This document shows, piece by piece, positions 15,090-23,039 of a DNA stretch of 64,000 bases. The stretch spans positions 1 through 64,000 of the forward strand of contig NZ_MSZZ01000059.1 in the NCBI RefSeq assembly GCF_002093975.1, given 5' to 3'. The translations under genes were made by a program, and so were the position numbers. The stretch's first letter is position 1. Each line of letters opens with the position of its first letter. This stretch comes from Thermoactinospora rubra (GTDB lineage Bacteria > Actinomycetota > Actinomycetes > Streptosporangiales > Streptosporangiaceae). The notes beneath the pieces were generated by a model that was not told the DNA's origin, ran no database searches, and saw only the letters and a program-made list of their open reading frames with translations.

Positions 15090-15587
15090 GACCGAAGGCG
15101 CCCTTCTCGCACTCTGTGGAGTGCCCCTCCCCATCGTCCGGAGACGAACACGGCTCGCAAGGCGAGCCGTCAACTCGCCGAGGCTGGTCACGCGGTGCTG
15201 ATGGGCCTTCATCCGTTGCAGGCCCGAGGAGAGGAACGCGGCTGGGGCGAGCGGCGGGGGTGTGAGCCTGTGCGCCGCGACGTAGTCGCTGACGATCCCA
15301 TAGCAACCGTCGGAGCCACGCTCGGTGATCTCGCGGTGGAGTTGGCCGGCGTCGCGTCCTTCCAGCGGTACACCGCGTTCACAGTCGATGAGGATCGTGC
15401 CGTACCGATGCCCGCGCCTGAGGGCGAAGTCGTCCACGCCGAGTACCCGCGCGGTACCTCGTTGATGGCGTCTGGCACGGCCATGACCAGCCGGAGCAGG
15501 GTAGAACGGCTGGCCGTCATCCTCAACAGCCGGGCCACCCGAGCCCCGGCCCGTCCGGCGACAGCACATCCAGAACATGATCACCAC
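15090..15587 (-). pseudogene. ISL3-family transposase fragment
   Basis: Minus-strand residues VLGVDDFALRRGHRYGTILI and DCERGVPLEGRDAGQLHREI followed by TERGSDGCYGIVSDYVAAH are pieces of the ISL3 catalytic domain (GVDDFALRRGxxYGT) joined directly to a later segment. This shows an internal deletion. Both ends are missing. A larger ISL3 element occurs at 27.2-28.6 kb but is not the same copy. Confidence 0.65.
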
Positions 15588-15704
15588 GGCACGCGGGTCA
15601 TCGTCGCTTACGCCGGATGGTCGGCGGGCTCGTTTCGGTCACGGAATGTGGGCCAGCTCCCAAAGCCAACTGTTCAACTCAACCAGCCTTCCCCAGGTGG
15701 GCAC

Positions 15705-16049
15705 TCAGGTCTTCGCCAGGTAGCCGGCGAGGGTGCTGCGCATGCGTTGGAGGTCGTCGATGCGCTCGTCCATGGCCGCAAGTTCCCCGTTCAGGATGTC
15801 CCACAGCTCCGCGCACCAGTCGAATTCCGGGCGCTCACCCCGCGCACACGGCAGAACAGCACGGATCACCTCAGTGGACAGGCCCGCCTTCAGCAGGGCA
15901 CGCACCTGCCGTACGGTGACCACAGCGTCTTCGTCGTAGTGGCGGTAGCCGTTCGGGCCACGCTTGACCTCAAGCAACCCCTGCGCCTCGTAATAGCGCA
16001 GCAACCTCGGGCTCACCCCGGTACGCCGGGACAACTCCCCGATCAGCAT
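15705..16049 (-). CDS. MerR-family transcriptional regulator
   Basis: About 114 residues from ATG 16049 (an upstream ATG at 16082 would cover the operator palindrome). MLIGELSRRTGVSPRLLRYY with EAQGLLEVKRGPNGYRHYDE is a complete MerR winged HTH, and the C-terminal helix ELAAMDERIDDLQRMRSTLA is the dimerisation coiled coil. A short linker CARGERPEFDWCAELW holds two Cys but no classical metal motif. It is divergent from an aminotransferase-like gene. The CCTCACGTGAGG palindrome just upstream suggests auto- and cross-regulation. Confidence 0.85.
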   Translation of the reverse strand: MLIGELSRRTGVSPRLLRYYEAQGLLEVKRGPNGYRHYDEDAVVTVRQVRALLKAGLSTEVIRAVLPCARGERPEFDWCAELWDILNGELAAMDERIDDLQRMRSTLAGYLAKT

Positions 16050-16057
16050 GCGACCTG

Positions 16058-16108
16058 CCTCACGTGAGGTTGACCTTTCCATCGGTGTGAGGCCTTAACG
16101 TCGCCTCA
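16058..16108 (+). promoter_or_regulatory. MerR-type divergent promoter
   Basis: The perfect palindrome CCTCACGTGAGG (16058-16069) abuts TTGACC (16070-16075). After a 20-base spacer comes TAACGT (16096-16101), i.e. the elongated spacer typical of MerR-activated promoters, read towards the class IV aminotransferase gene. A second inverted repeat TGAGGC-N9-GCCTCA covers 16088-16108 around the -10. Confidence 0.55.
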
Positions 16109-16172
16109 TGAGCGGACATTCCGGCCCGGGTTGTCCGTGATCCCCTTCTATTTCGTCCCGATGGAGTGACGC

Positions 16173-16976
16173 GTGTCCACTTTCGTTGTTCACCGTAACG
16201 GCCGCGCGGCGAGCGCCGAGGAACTGGAGCCACTCGCCTTCGCGGGCTATGCCCACTTCACAGCCATGCAGGTGCGTGGAGGCCGGGTACGCGGTCTCGA
16301 CCTCCACCTGGAGCGGTTGCGGTCCGCCTCCGGTGAGCTGTTCGGCCGGGCGTTGCCCGACGATCGGGTACGGGCCTGCCTGCGGGCGGCACTCCAGGCC
16401 GGCCCGGCTGACCTCTCGCTGACGGCCATCGTGTACTCCCCGGCGGGCGAGTTCACCGCGGCCGGGGCCGACGTTGAGCCCGAGCTGCTGGTACGCACCG
16501 GACCGGCCGCGTCCGGCCCGCAAGGACCGCTCGCGCTGGCGGTGGTCGAGCACGAACGGGTCCTCCCGGCCGTGAAGCACGTCGGAGAGGTGGCCAAGAC
16601 GTACTTCCTCCGTCAGGCCGTCGCCCAAGGTTTCGACGACGCCGCCTTCGTCGACCGCCAGGGCCGGCTCAGCGAGGGCACGATCTGGAATCTGGCCTTC
16701 TGGGACGGCGACGCGGTGGTGTGGCCCGAGGCCGGGATGCTGGGCGGCATCACGATGGCCATCGTCCGCCGGCAACTGGATCGCCTCGGCGTGCCCCAGC
16801 GCAGCCAGGAGATCACGCTCGCCGACCTGCCGGCGCTGGCCGGGGCTGTGGTCATGAACTCATGGACGCCCGGCGTGGCGGTGCATCGGATCGGTTCGGT
16901 GCCCTTGCCCGAAGCGCCGTCTTTCGTGCAGGTACTGCACCGCGCCTACCAGGCCGAACCGCTCTCCGCGCCGTAG
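16173..16976 (+). CDS. Class IV aminotransferase-family protein
   Basis: A 267-residue protein starting at GTG 16173. Features are FAGYAHFTAMQVRGGRVRGL with DLHLERL (start of the PLP fold), VKHVGEVAKTYFLRQAVAQG (the region carrying the PLP lysine), FDDAAFVDRQGRLSEGTIWN (Glu and strand after the cofactor site) and GITMAIVRRQL. This is the branched-chain aminotransferase/aminodeoxychorismate-lyase fold. Substrate is not determinable. It is divergent from the MerR gene and behind a MerR-type promoter, so it is likely induced by that regulator. Confidence 0.85.
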   Translation: MSTFVVHRNGRAASAEELEPLAFAGYAHFTAMQVRGGRVRGLDLHLERLRSASGELFGRALPDDRVRACLRAALQAGPADLSLTAIVYSPAGEFTAAGADVEPELLVRTGPAASGPQGPLALAVVEHERVLPAVKHVGEVAKTYFLRQAVAQGFDDAAFVDRQGRLSEGTIWNLAFWDGDAVVWPEAGMLGGITMAIVRRQLDRLGVPQRSQEITLADLPALAGAVVMNSWTPGVAVHRIGSVPLPEAPSFVQVLHRAYQAEPLSAP

Positions 16977-17066
16977 GGCCCAGGGCCGGTCGCAATCGCC
17001 AGACGGTGGTGAAGACGCCGCCGCGGACGCCGCGGGCGAGCTGCCGGCCCTTGCTCTGGCTCGAGG

Positions 17067-17771
17067 TCAGCAGCCGCGCTCGACGCTGCAGGCGGAATCG
17101 CCCGGCGTCGCACCCGGACGGGGCATGGTCTCCTCCCAGGCTTGGGTGAGCAGTTCGGTGAAGACCTCCGCCGGTTGTGCGCCCGAGACGGCGTATCGGC
17201 CGGCGAAGACGAACGTGGGAACGCCGTGGACGCCGAGCCTGGCCGCTTCGATCTCGTCGGCGCGTACCGCGTCCGCGAAATCCGAACCGGTCAAGACCCG
17301 GCGGGTGGCATCGGCGTCGAGCCCGGCCTCGACGCCCAGCCGTACCAGGGTCTCCAGGTCGGAGAGCACCGCGCCCTCACTGGTGTACGCGCGCAGCAGC
17401 CGCTCACGCACGGCCTCACCTTTGCCGGCGTGCTCGCCGTAGTGAGCCAGGCGGTGAGCGTCGAAGCTGTTGACCGGAAGCGCCCGGTCGAGGCGGTAGT
17501 CCAGGCCCTCGGCGGCGGCGAGGTCGGCCACCGCCGCCAGGCGTTGCGCCGCCTGGGCGGGCGTCCCGCCGACGTCGCGGAGATGGCGCTCGGGCAGGGT
17601 CAGGTGCGGTTCGGAGCCGAGGCCAGGGTCGAGTTCAAAACTGCGCCAGCGCACGAGCACGGCCTCGCGGTGGGCGAAGGCAGACAACGCCCGCTCGAAC
17701 CTGCGCTTGCCGATGTAGCACCAGGGGCAGAGCAGGTCGGACCAGATGTCGACGGTCATGGTGGTGTTCAT
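17067..17771 (-). CDS. DsbA-family (FrnE-like) thioredoxin-fold oxidoreductase
   Basis: About 234 residues. The motif DLLCPWCYIGKRRFERAL carries the CPWC active site near the N-terminus, followed by the FrnE-type helical insert and the cis-Pro strand GVHGVPTFVFAGRYAVSGAQ. Length and motifs fit the cytoplasmic FrnE/2-hydroxychromene isomerase-like branch. I take ATG 17771 (MNTTMTVDIW); ATG 17759 is also possible. It is divergent from an HxlR regulator across 64 bases, the usual arrangement of a redox or electrophile-responsive pair. Confidence 0.9.
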   Translation of the reverse strand: MNTTMTVDIWSDLLCPWCYIGKRRFERALSAFAHREAVLVRWRSFELDPGLGSEPHLTLPERHLRDVGGTPAQAAQRLAAVADLAAAEGLDYRLDRALPVNSFDAHRLAHYGEHAGKGEAVRERLLRAYTSEGAVLSDLETLVRLGVEAGLDADATRRVLTGSDFADAVRADEIEAARLGVHGVPTFVFAGRYAVSGAQPAEVFTELLTQAWEETMPRPGATPGDSACSVERGC

Positions 17772-17794
17772 GGGATTCAGCGTAGGCATAAGGG

Positions 17795-17824
17795 ATTACT
17801 TTTCGTAAGTACCTACCTTGAGGT
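17795..17824. promoter_or_regulatory. HxlR-type operator region
   Basis: Between the divergent genes lie ACTT-TTCGT-AAGT (about 17797-17809) and TACC-TTGA-GGTA (17813-17824). They are short dyads in an AT-richer stretch, typical of HxlR binding sites covering both promoters. Confidence 0.45.
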
Positions 17825-17835
17825 AAGCTCTCCGC

Positions 17836-18225
17836 ATGGATCCGGTCACCGACGTCTTCACCTCTGACTGCCCCGGGCGCGAGGTGCTCGATCACATCAC
17901 CGGTCGCTGGGGGCTGCTCATCGTGGCCGCGCTCAAAGACGGGCCCCTGCGTTTCTCCCAGCTCCGTGACCGGATCGGCGGAGTAAGCGAGAAGATGCTG
18001 GCGCAGACCCTGCGGGTGCTGCACCGGGACGGACTGATCGAGCGGAACGTGGAGCACTCACGGCCGCCGAAGGTGTGCTACGAGCTCACGCCGCTCGGTT
18101 CGGAGCTCATAGGTCCGCTGTGCGAGCTGGTTCAGTGGATCGCCCGGCGAACCCCGGACATCGTCGCGGCGCAGCGCCGCCACGATCAGTCCGGCTCGCA
18201 CACGGCAACGGGCTCACACACGTGA
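17836..18225 (+). CDS. HxlR-family transcriptional regulator
   Basis: A 129-residue protein. DCPGREVLDHITGRWGLLIV (with the N-terminal Cys typical of redox-sensing members), FSQLRDRIGGVSEKMLAQTL, RVLHRDGLIERN and PPKVCYELTPLGSEL make a complete HxlR winged helix. It is divergent from the DsbA-like gene and probably controls it. The tail GSHTATGSHT is a short low-complexity repeat at the C-terminus. Confidence 0.9.
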   Translation: MDPVTDVFTSDCPGREVLDHITGRWGLLIVAALKDGPLRFSQLRDRIGGVSEKMLAQTLRVLHRDGLIERNVEHSRPPKVCYELTPLGSELIGPLCELVQWIARRTPDIVAAQRRHDQSGSHTATGSHT

Positions 18226-18234
18226 AGCCACCGG

Positions 18235-18465
18235 GCGATGATCACTTCTGAGCATCGGCGCAGCCGTGCGGGAAGCTGCGCGCGGCCCGTTGAGATGGAC
18301 TGCCATTTCGAGTTGATCTGCGAGTCCTGCACCTTCTTCGTCAGCGCCATCGAGTTCAGGCCCACCCTCGAAAGGCAGCGCGATGACGCGGCCGCCAAGG
18401 GCCAGGTCGCCCGAGAACAGATCTTCGATGGCCTGCTCACGCGCCTGGATGGGCAGGCTGGCTGA
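18235..18465 (+). pseudogene. C-terminal fragment of a site-specific integrase (probable)
   Basis: The plus-strand frame gives CARPVEMDCHFELICESCTF, FVSAIEFRPTLERQRDDAAA and KGQVAREQIFDGLLTRLDGQ. A CxxxxxCxxC cluster followed by 'IEFRPTLxRQRDxAxxKGQ..R..LFDGLL.RLD' resembles the C-terminus of large actinobacterial tyrosine recombinases of the Tn554-TnpA/B kind. The catalytic domain is absent. Family assignment rests on remembered pattern only. Confidence 0.4.
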
Positions 18466-18489
18466 TCCGGACGCCACCATCCGACCTGA

Positions 18490-19212
18490 TCAGCGGGACG
18501 GGTCTCCGTGCCGGTACCGCTCCGGATCAGCCGCGGCGATCCGCGCAGCCGTTTCTACCTCGGCCTGCAACTCGGGCGGATAATCGGAGAGGTCGAGCGA
18601 AAACTGATAGGAGAGATATAGGCGCTCTCCTGGCCTGTCAGAGGCGATGAACGCTCGCAGACAGCCGATCCGGAAACGAGGCTCCAGGTCACGGCGGAGG
18701 GCCATGGTTTCCGCGTTGCCATCCGCTGGAGTGGGTGCCAGCGGGCTGAGGGAAACCCGGATCGCGTCCTCACCGGGACCCTGACCATCCAGGTCGGCAC
18801 GGAGCTCGTCCATCGTCGCGTACTGCATGGACGGCACTGCCCAGTACCAGGCCATCGCCGCTCCCAGCTTCTCGGCAGCCGAGCCGGTTTCGAGGTAGTC
18901 AAGGATGCGCTCCATGACCTGCCGCGCGCCGACACTCCGCACGAGCGGCTCGATCAACTGGCGGTTGCCGCTGGGACAGTGGTCATGGGCAATGGCATGC
19001 ATGATCTGGTCGGCGTGCCCCCGCACAGCCTCACGATCGTTCGCGCAGGCCTCGCCGATCTTGAATCGCTTGGCCTCGCAACGGCGATAGGCATCGAAGA
19101 CGGGATCAGCGGAAGTCTCAGCAGGCCAGCTCACGCCTGGGCAGAACACGGCCGCCAAGTCATCGAGCAGCGGTTCGAACAGCTCTAGACGCTCAGCAAG
19201 CTCCGTCGCCAT
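18490..19212 (-). CDS. Conserved hypothetical protein
   Basis: A 240-residue soluble protein from ATG 19212. It is helical, with LELFEPLLDDLAAVFCPGVS, QIMHAIAHDHCPSGNRQLIE with PLVRSVGARQVMERIL, LGAAMAWYWAVPSMQY and a C-terminal RFRIGCLRAFIASDRPGERL. The repeated helix pairs suggest a HEAT-like or SMI1-adjacent immunity-type fold, but I do not recognise the family. It stands alone between an integrase fragment and IS21 debris, a position often occupied by cargo genes of mobile elements. Confidence 0.7.
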   Translation of the reverse strand: MATELAERLELFEPLLDDLAAVFCPGVSWPAETSADPVFDAYRRCEAKRFKIGEACANDREAVRGHADQIMHAIAHDHCPSGNRQLIEPLVRSVGARQVMERILDYLETGSAAEKLGAAMAWYWAVPSMQYATMDELRADLDGQGPGEDAIRVSLSPLAPTPADGNAETMALRRDLEPRFRIGCLRAFIASDRPGERLYLSYQFSLDLSDYPPELQAEVETAARIAAADPERYRHGDPSR

Positions 19213-19324
19213 CACCGACCCCCATCCCAAGATCCGAAGCCAGCCTAAGCGCTGCCATCACGTCGTCGATCACCAGAGGCACCCGAAGGCGAGAACCGGT
19301 TGACAACGAGACCCGCGTATCAGA

Positions 19325-19690
19325 GGGGTGCCGAGGGGCAACGTTCGCTACGACAACCTGACCTCGGCGGTCTCCCGGGTGATCGGATTCTCCCGTGGCC
19401 GGGTGGAGAACCCGCGCCGGCTGGCCTTCCGCTCGCATTATGGGCTGGAACCGTTCTACTGCCAGCCCGGCCTGGGCGGCGTGGAGCAAGAGGTCGGGCG
19501 CTTTCGCCGCAACCGTCTGGTGCCGATGCCTGTGGTCAACTCGCTCGCCGAGCGGCCGCTGCTGCGGCCGTTGCCGGACGAGCCCTTCGAGGCCGGGCTG
19601 GTCCTGCACCCGCGAGTTGACCGCCGCTCACAGATCTGTGTCCGCATGGCCTACTACTCGGTCCCGGTCCGGTTGATCGGCGTAGCCCTC
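19325..19690 (+). pseudogene. IS21-family IstA transposase fragment
   Basis: The plus strand encodes RYDNLTSAVSRVIGFSRGRV, then RLAFRSHYGLEPFYCQPGLG, GVEQEVGRFRRNRLVPMPVV and HPRVDRRSQICVRMAYYSVP. This is the C-terminal DDE-to-beta-barrel part of IS21 IstA (family consensus FYCQPGxxGAHEKGGVEGEVGRFRRN, here with the AHEK segment deleted). The N-terminus and the helper gene istB are absent. Confidence 0.7.
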
Positions 19691-20100
19691 GCGGGTGCTT
19701 GGCCACAACCCGTGCCGCGTCTCCAGCCAGCAGCACAGCCACCGCGCCACCGTGTAGCCCGCGCCCGACCCACTGACCCGGTCGGCGGCGATCACTTCAT
19801 GGCGCGCGTGGCGGGCCTGCCCGGCGGTGGTGAAGCGTATGGACCGCAAGGTGGGCGGACGCCCAGGTCGCCTCGGCCGACAGGTGCGAGCGTGACACTG
19901 CTTGAGCAGACCGCGGTGCCAGCGCAGGACGGTATCCGACGCCTGAGGAGCCGCGGCCGGCTCAAGACCTCGCGAGGTAACGATGACAGGAGCACGGCCA
20001 GGTAAGCCAGGCGAAGAAGCACAAGTGATCATCTGATCATCTCGTCGCGACTCCGCCCCTTGCGAGATCCGGAGCCGGCGCACGATGGGATCGGTCAGCA
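19690..20100 (-). pseudogene. Mixed recombinase and transposase debris
   Basis: Two minus-strand pieces are recognisable in one frame. DTVLRWHRGLLKQCHARTCR with PRRPGRPPTLRSI is the linker before the DDE core of an integrase-core transposase (same type as the fragment at 3.6 kb). GSGAGYTVARWLCCWLETRH with GLWPSTREGYAD resembles the SAM-like N-terminal domain of a tyrosine recombinase. The join indicates element-in-element insertion followed by decay. Confidence 0.45.
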
Positions 20101-20170
20101 AGCCGGATGACCAGCGCGGACGACGTTATCGGCGGGACACAGTCGCTGCCGAACGTGGCGTGGCCGTGCC

Positions 20171-20869
20171 TTACGTCGCAGGGCTGACCAGTCCTGTCTG
20201 GTACGCGATGACGACGAGTTGCGCACGGTCGCGCGCAGCCAGTTTGGCCATCGCGTGGCTGACATGGGTGCGTACGGTGGCCGGACTGAGAAACAACTCG
20301 GCACCGATCTCGTGGTTGCTCAGGCCCTGTCCCACCAGGGCCAGCACTTCGCGCTCGCGCTCGGTCAGCACCGCGAGCCGGTCCTCCGCGGCCTGGGCGG
20401 CTTTACGGTGCGCGGTGAACTGGCCGATGAGGCGCCGGGTGATCCGCGGCGCGAGCAGCGCCTCTCCGGCGGCGACCACCCGGATGGCCTGCAGGAGTTC
20501 GGCCGGTCCGGCGTCTTTGAGCAGGAAGCCGCTGGCGCCGGCCTGCAACGCGTCGAAGACGTACTCGTCGGTGTCGTAGGTGGTGAGGATGAGGACTCGG
20601 ACCTGCTCCAATCCGCGCGTCCCGGCGATCTGGGCGGTGGCTTGGATCCCGTCCAGCTTCGGCATGCGGATGTCCATGAGGACGACGTCGGGACGGGTGG
20701 CGCGGGCCCGCTCGACGGCTTCGGCGCCGTTGGTGGCCTCCCCCACCACGGTGATGTCCTCCTCGAGGTCGAGCAGGACCTTGAACCCGGAACGCACGAG
20801 ACCCTCGTCGTCGGCGAGCAGCACCTTGATCGGGGCGTTGCTCAACGGTGAGGCGGCCGCCGCGTTCAT
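20171..20869 (-). CDS. NarL/LuxR-family response regulator
   Basis: A 232-residue protein. The receiver domain has VLLADDEGLVRSGFK, the phospho-acceptor in VVLMDIRMPKLDG (Asp66), ILTTYDTDEY and FLLKDAGP (Lys). The C-terminal HTH is LTEREREVLALVGQGLSNHE, then SPATVRTHVSHAMAKLAARD. Its start overlaps the stop of the sensor kinase by ATGA. It is a standard actinobacterial DesK/LiaS-type two-component output. A palindrome upstream of the kinase (22207-22228) is its likely autoregulatory site. Confidence 0.95.
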   Translation of the reverse strand: MNAAAASPLSNAPIKVLLADDEGLVRSGFKVLLDLEEDITVVGEATNGAEAVERARATRPDVVLMDIRMPKLDGIQATAQIAGTRGLEQVRVLILTTYDTDEYVFDALQAGASGFLLKDAGPAELLQAIRVVAAGEALLAPRITRRLIGQFTAHRKAAQAAEDRLAVLTEREREVLALVGQGLSNHEIGAELFLSPATVRTHVSHAMAKLAARDRAQLVVIAYQTGLVSPAT

Positions 20870-22119
20870 AGGCGCGACCCGGTCGGCGCGAGGGGCAGCC
20901 GTGCCCTGACTTCGAACCCGCCGCCCGGAAGCGGCCCGGCGTCGAGTTCTCCGCCCAGCAGTTCGCAGCGCTCGCGCATGCCGACGATCCCGCGGCCGGG
21001 CCTGGCCGAGCTGCCACTGCCGGTCGGATGCCGGGCCGGTAGGCGAGGATCCACGGGCTCATGACCCGGGGCGGCACGGCGGCCCTCATCGGTCACGCGG
21101 ATCTCCAAGGCCTCGATCCCGGGATTGAGCGCTACAGTCACCCGGGTCGGGCCGACGTGGCGGATCACGTTGGTGATCGATTCCTGAACGATTCGGTAGG
21201 CGGCACTGCCCACCGCGCTCGGCACCGGCGCCGCGGGCGAGGTCTCCTCGAGCTTGATGTCGAGTCCGGCCTCGCGTGCCTTGGCGGCCAGCTCGCCGAT
21301 CTGCCCCAGGTCGGGGTACGGCACGCGCCCGTCGTCGCCGTCACCGTCGTCGCGCAGTACCCCGAGGATGGCCCGCATCTCCCGCAGCGCCCGAGAGCTG
21401 ATCTGCTCGATGGCGCGCAGCGCCTCGCGCGCCACGTCCGGCCGCTTGTCGAGGACGTGCGCGGTGACACCGGACTGGACGTTGATGATGGCTATGGCGT
21501 GGGCGACGGTGTCGTGGACCTCGCGCGCGATCCGGAGCCGCTCGGCGTCCACCCGCGCCCGCGCTTCCTCCTCGCGAGTCCGTTCAGCCAACTCGGCGCG
21601 CTCCTGAGCTTCGGCCGCGATGACCCGTCGGGACCGGACGGACTCGCCAAGGGCCGCGCTCATGACCGACGCGCCGATCCGGAAGAACACCCAGCCGATG
21701 GCGGCGCGTGGCTCGATGTCGGCCGCGGCGACCAGCCAGACGATGGCGAGCACCGTGATCCCCATGCCGGCGACCACCAGCGACCGGCGCCCATCACCGT
21801 AGGCGGCGAGGGTGTACAGGGCGACGAAGAGCCCGAGCCAGCCGGGCCCGTCCGGGAAGCCGAGGCCGTAGTACACCAAGCTGGCGAGCGCGGCGGTGAG
21901 GAACACCGGCACCGGCCACCGTCGGCGGACGGCGACGACCACGCCACTCACGATCAGCAGGACGTATCCCAGATATCCGAGGTCGTCGAGGGGTCGCGAC
22001 GCCCCCTCGGCGGCAATCCGGGCCATGGTGCCCTGAACCTGCATCACGGTGATGAAGAGCGCGAGCAACACGTCCTGCGCCGGCGCCGGCAGGCGCAACG
22101 ACGCAGCGCGGTGTTCCAT
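20866..22119 (-). CDS. Sensor histidine kinase (HisKA_3 type)
   Basis: A 417-residue membrane kinase. Four or five hydrophobic segments occur in residues 15-155, followed by a coiled linker (165-195) and the HisKA_3 box RIAREVHDTVAHAIAIINVQ with phospho-His at about residue 202. The ATP domain has VQESITNVIRHV (N box) and GRGIVGMRERCELLGG (G box). An insertion EPVDPRLPARHPTGSGSSAR sits inside the ATP lid. The signal is unknown. It is paired with the downstream regulator by a four-base overlap. Confidence 0.95.
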   Translation of the reverse strand: MEHRAASLRLPAPAQDVLLALFITVMQVQGTMARIAAEGASRPLDDLGYLGYVLLIVSGVVVAVRRRWPVPVFLTAALASLVYYGLGFPDGPGWLGLFVALYTLAAYGDGRRSLVVAGMGITVLAIVWLVAAADIEPRAAIGWVFFRIGASVMSAALGESVRSRRVIAAEAQERAELAERTREEEARARVDAERLRIAREVHDTVAHAIAIINVQSGVTAHVLDKRPDVAREALRAIEQISSRALREMRAILGVLRDDGDGDDGRVPYPDLGQIGELAAKAREAGLDIKLEETSPAAPVPSAVGSAAYRIVQESITNVIRHVGPTRVTVALNPGIEALEIRVTDEGRRAAPGHEPVDPRLPARHPTGSGSSARPGRGIVGMRERCELLGGELDAGPLPGGGFEVRARLPLAPTGSRL

Positions 22120-22206
22120 GCCGCGATCCTACGAGGCCCCGCGCGCGAGAACACTCCGCCCAGACGCGCGACCGCCTACGACGACGGGCGTATCGAGGCA
22201 CGAGGG

Positions 22207-22228
22207 GTCTACGCAGAACTGCGTAGAC
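22207..22228. promoter_or_regulatory. Perfect palindrome, probable response-regulator site
   Basis: GTCTACGCAG-AA-CTGCGTAGAC: perfect ten-base arms. It lies 88 bases upstream of the kinase start and 160 bases upstream of the divergent DUF6223 gene. The TACGCAG/CTGCGTA halves look like actinobacterial NarL-family operators. It probably controls both the kinase-regulator pair and DUF6223. Confidence 0.7.
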
Positions 22229-22387
22229 ACTGCCATCCGCTGTCGGAGGCCGCGGGTGCCTCGACGAGGCGAGGATCGATTCGGCGAACCCTCCTGGGAG
22301 CTCGTCACCGGCACCTCGGCCGGCATAGACCGAGCCACCGCGCCGCACACGCTGCCGGCGCCCGTCATTCGACAGAAAGGATCCTCA

Positions 22388-22789
22388 ATGTCCGTCCTGT
22401 TGGTGCTTGCCGCACAGGCGGCCTCGCCAGTCTGTACGACGCCGGCGGAATGCGCGGGCCAGGGTGTCGATACTTTCCTCGGGACCCCTGAGCGAATCTG
22501 GGCCAGCGTGGCCGCACTGGTGGCGCTGGGCGGCGCGGTCATCGGCTGGCTGGCGCTGCGCTCCGTCCGTCGTATCGGCAACGGCGGGAGGAGGGGAGCC
22601 ATCGTGGCCCTGGCGGCGGGGCTGACCGGCGGGCTCAACGGCGCGGTGAAACTGGCCGTCGCCGACGGTGGTCTCGGTACCGGCAACGGAGTATTCGGAG
22701 GTGCCTTGGCCGTGGTGCTTGGGCTGGTCGGTGCGGTCCTCGGCGGGCTGGCTCTGGCTCACTCCCGCCGTACCGAGCTGAGCGGCTGA
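22388..22789 (+). CDS. DUF6223-family membrane protein
   Basis: A 133-residue protein from ATG 22388 (AAAGGA nine bases upstream). Hydrophobic segments are at 1-12, 38-58 (ASVAALVALGGAVIGWLALR), 67-85 and 103-127. Between the first two is SPVCTTPAECAGQGVDTF, with two Cys that could pair outside the membrane. The pattern fits DUF6223. It is divergent from the two-component genes with a shared palindrome, so it is a likely target and possibly part of the sensed stress response. Confidence 0.75.
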   Translation: MSVLLVLAAQAASPVCTTPAECAGQGVDTFLGTPERIWASVAALVALGGAVIGWLALRSVRRIGNGGRRGAIVALAAGLTGGLNGAVKLAVADGGLGTGNGVFGGALAVVLGLVGAVLGGLALAHSRRTELSG

Positions 22790-22943
22790 CCGCGACGAAG
22801 ACAGTGCGCGATCGAAGCCCAATGACCGTACACACCTCGATCATCGCAGGGCGCCGCTTCTCGTGATCTTGCTCGTATGCACGTACAGGCAGACAGCTCC
22901 ACATCAACAAGTGCGGCTGCCCTATAGTCCGACCCTTAGACGA

Positions 22944-22980
22944 CGTCTCATTTGGAGAGTCGGCGGTAGTAGATGAGACG
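22944..22980. promoter_or_regulatory. Inverted repeat upstream of hemerythrin gene
   Basis: CGTCTCAT (22944-22951) and ATGAGACG (22973-22980), perfect eight-base arms, 21-base spacer, 60 bases before the start of the hemerythrin-domain gene. It may be an operator bound as two half-sites on one face of the helix. No regulator gene is adjacent. Confidence 0.45.
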
Positions 22981-23039
22981 CCTGCCGAAGACAAGTCGGC
23001 GACTGATGGATGACAAGTGGTCGGGCGCAGTCTGAGGCC

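Noticed and set aside
15060..15587. A 175-residue ORF as an intact small transposase
   Set aside because: It lacks the ends of the ISL3 protein and joins two distant segments, so it is a deletion relic.
18235..18465. An intact small zinc-finger protein
   Set aside because: The frame has no start with a ribosome-binding site, and the residues resemble the tail of a larger integrase.
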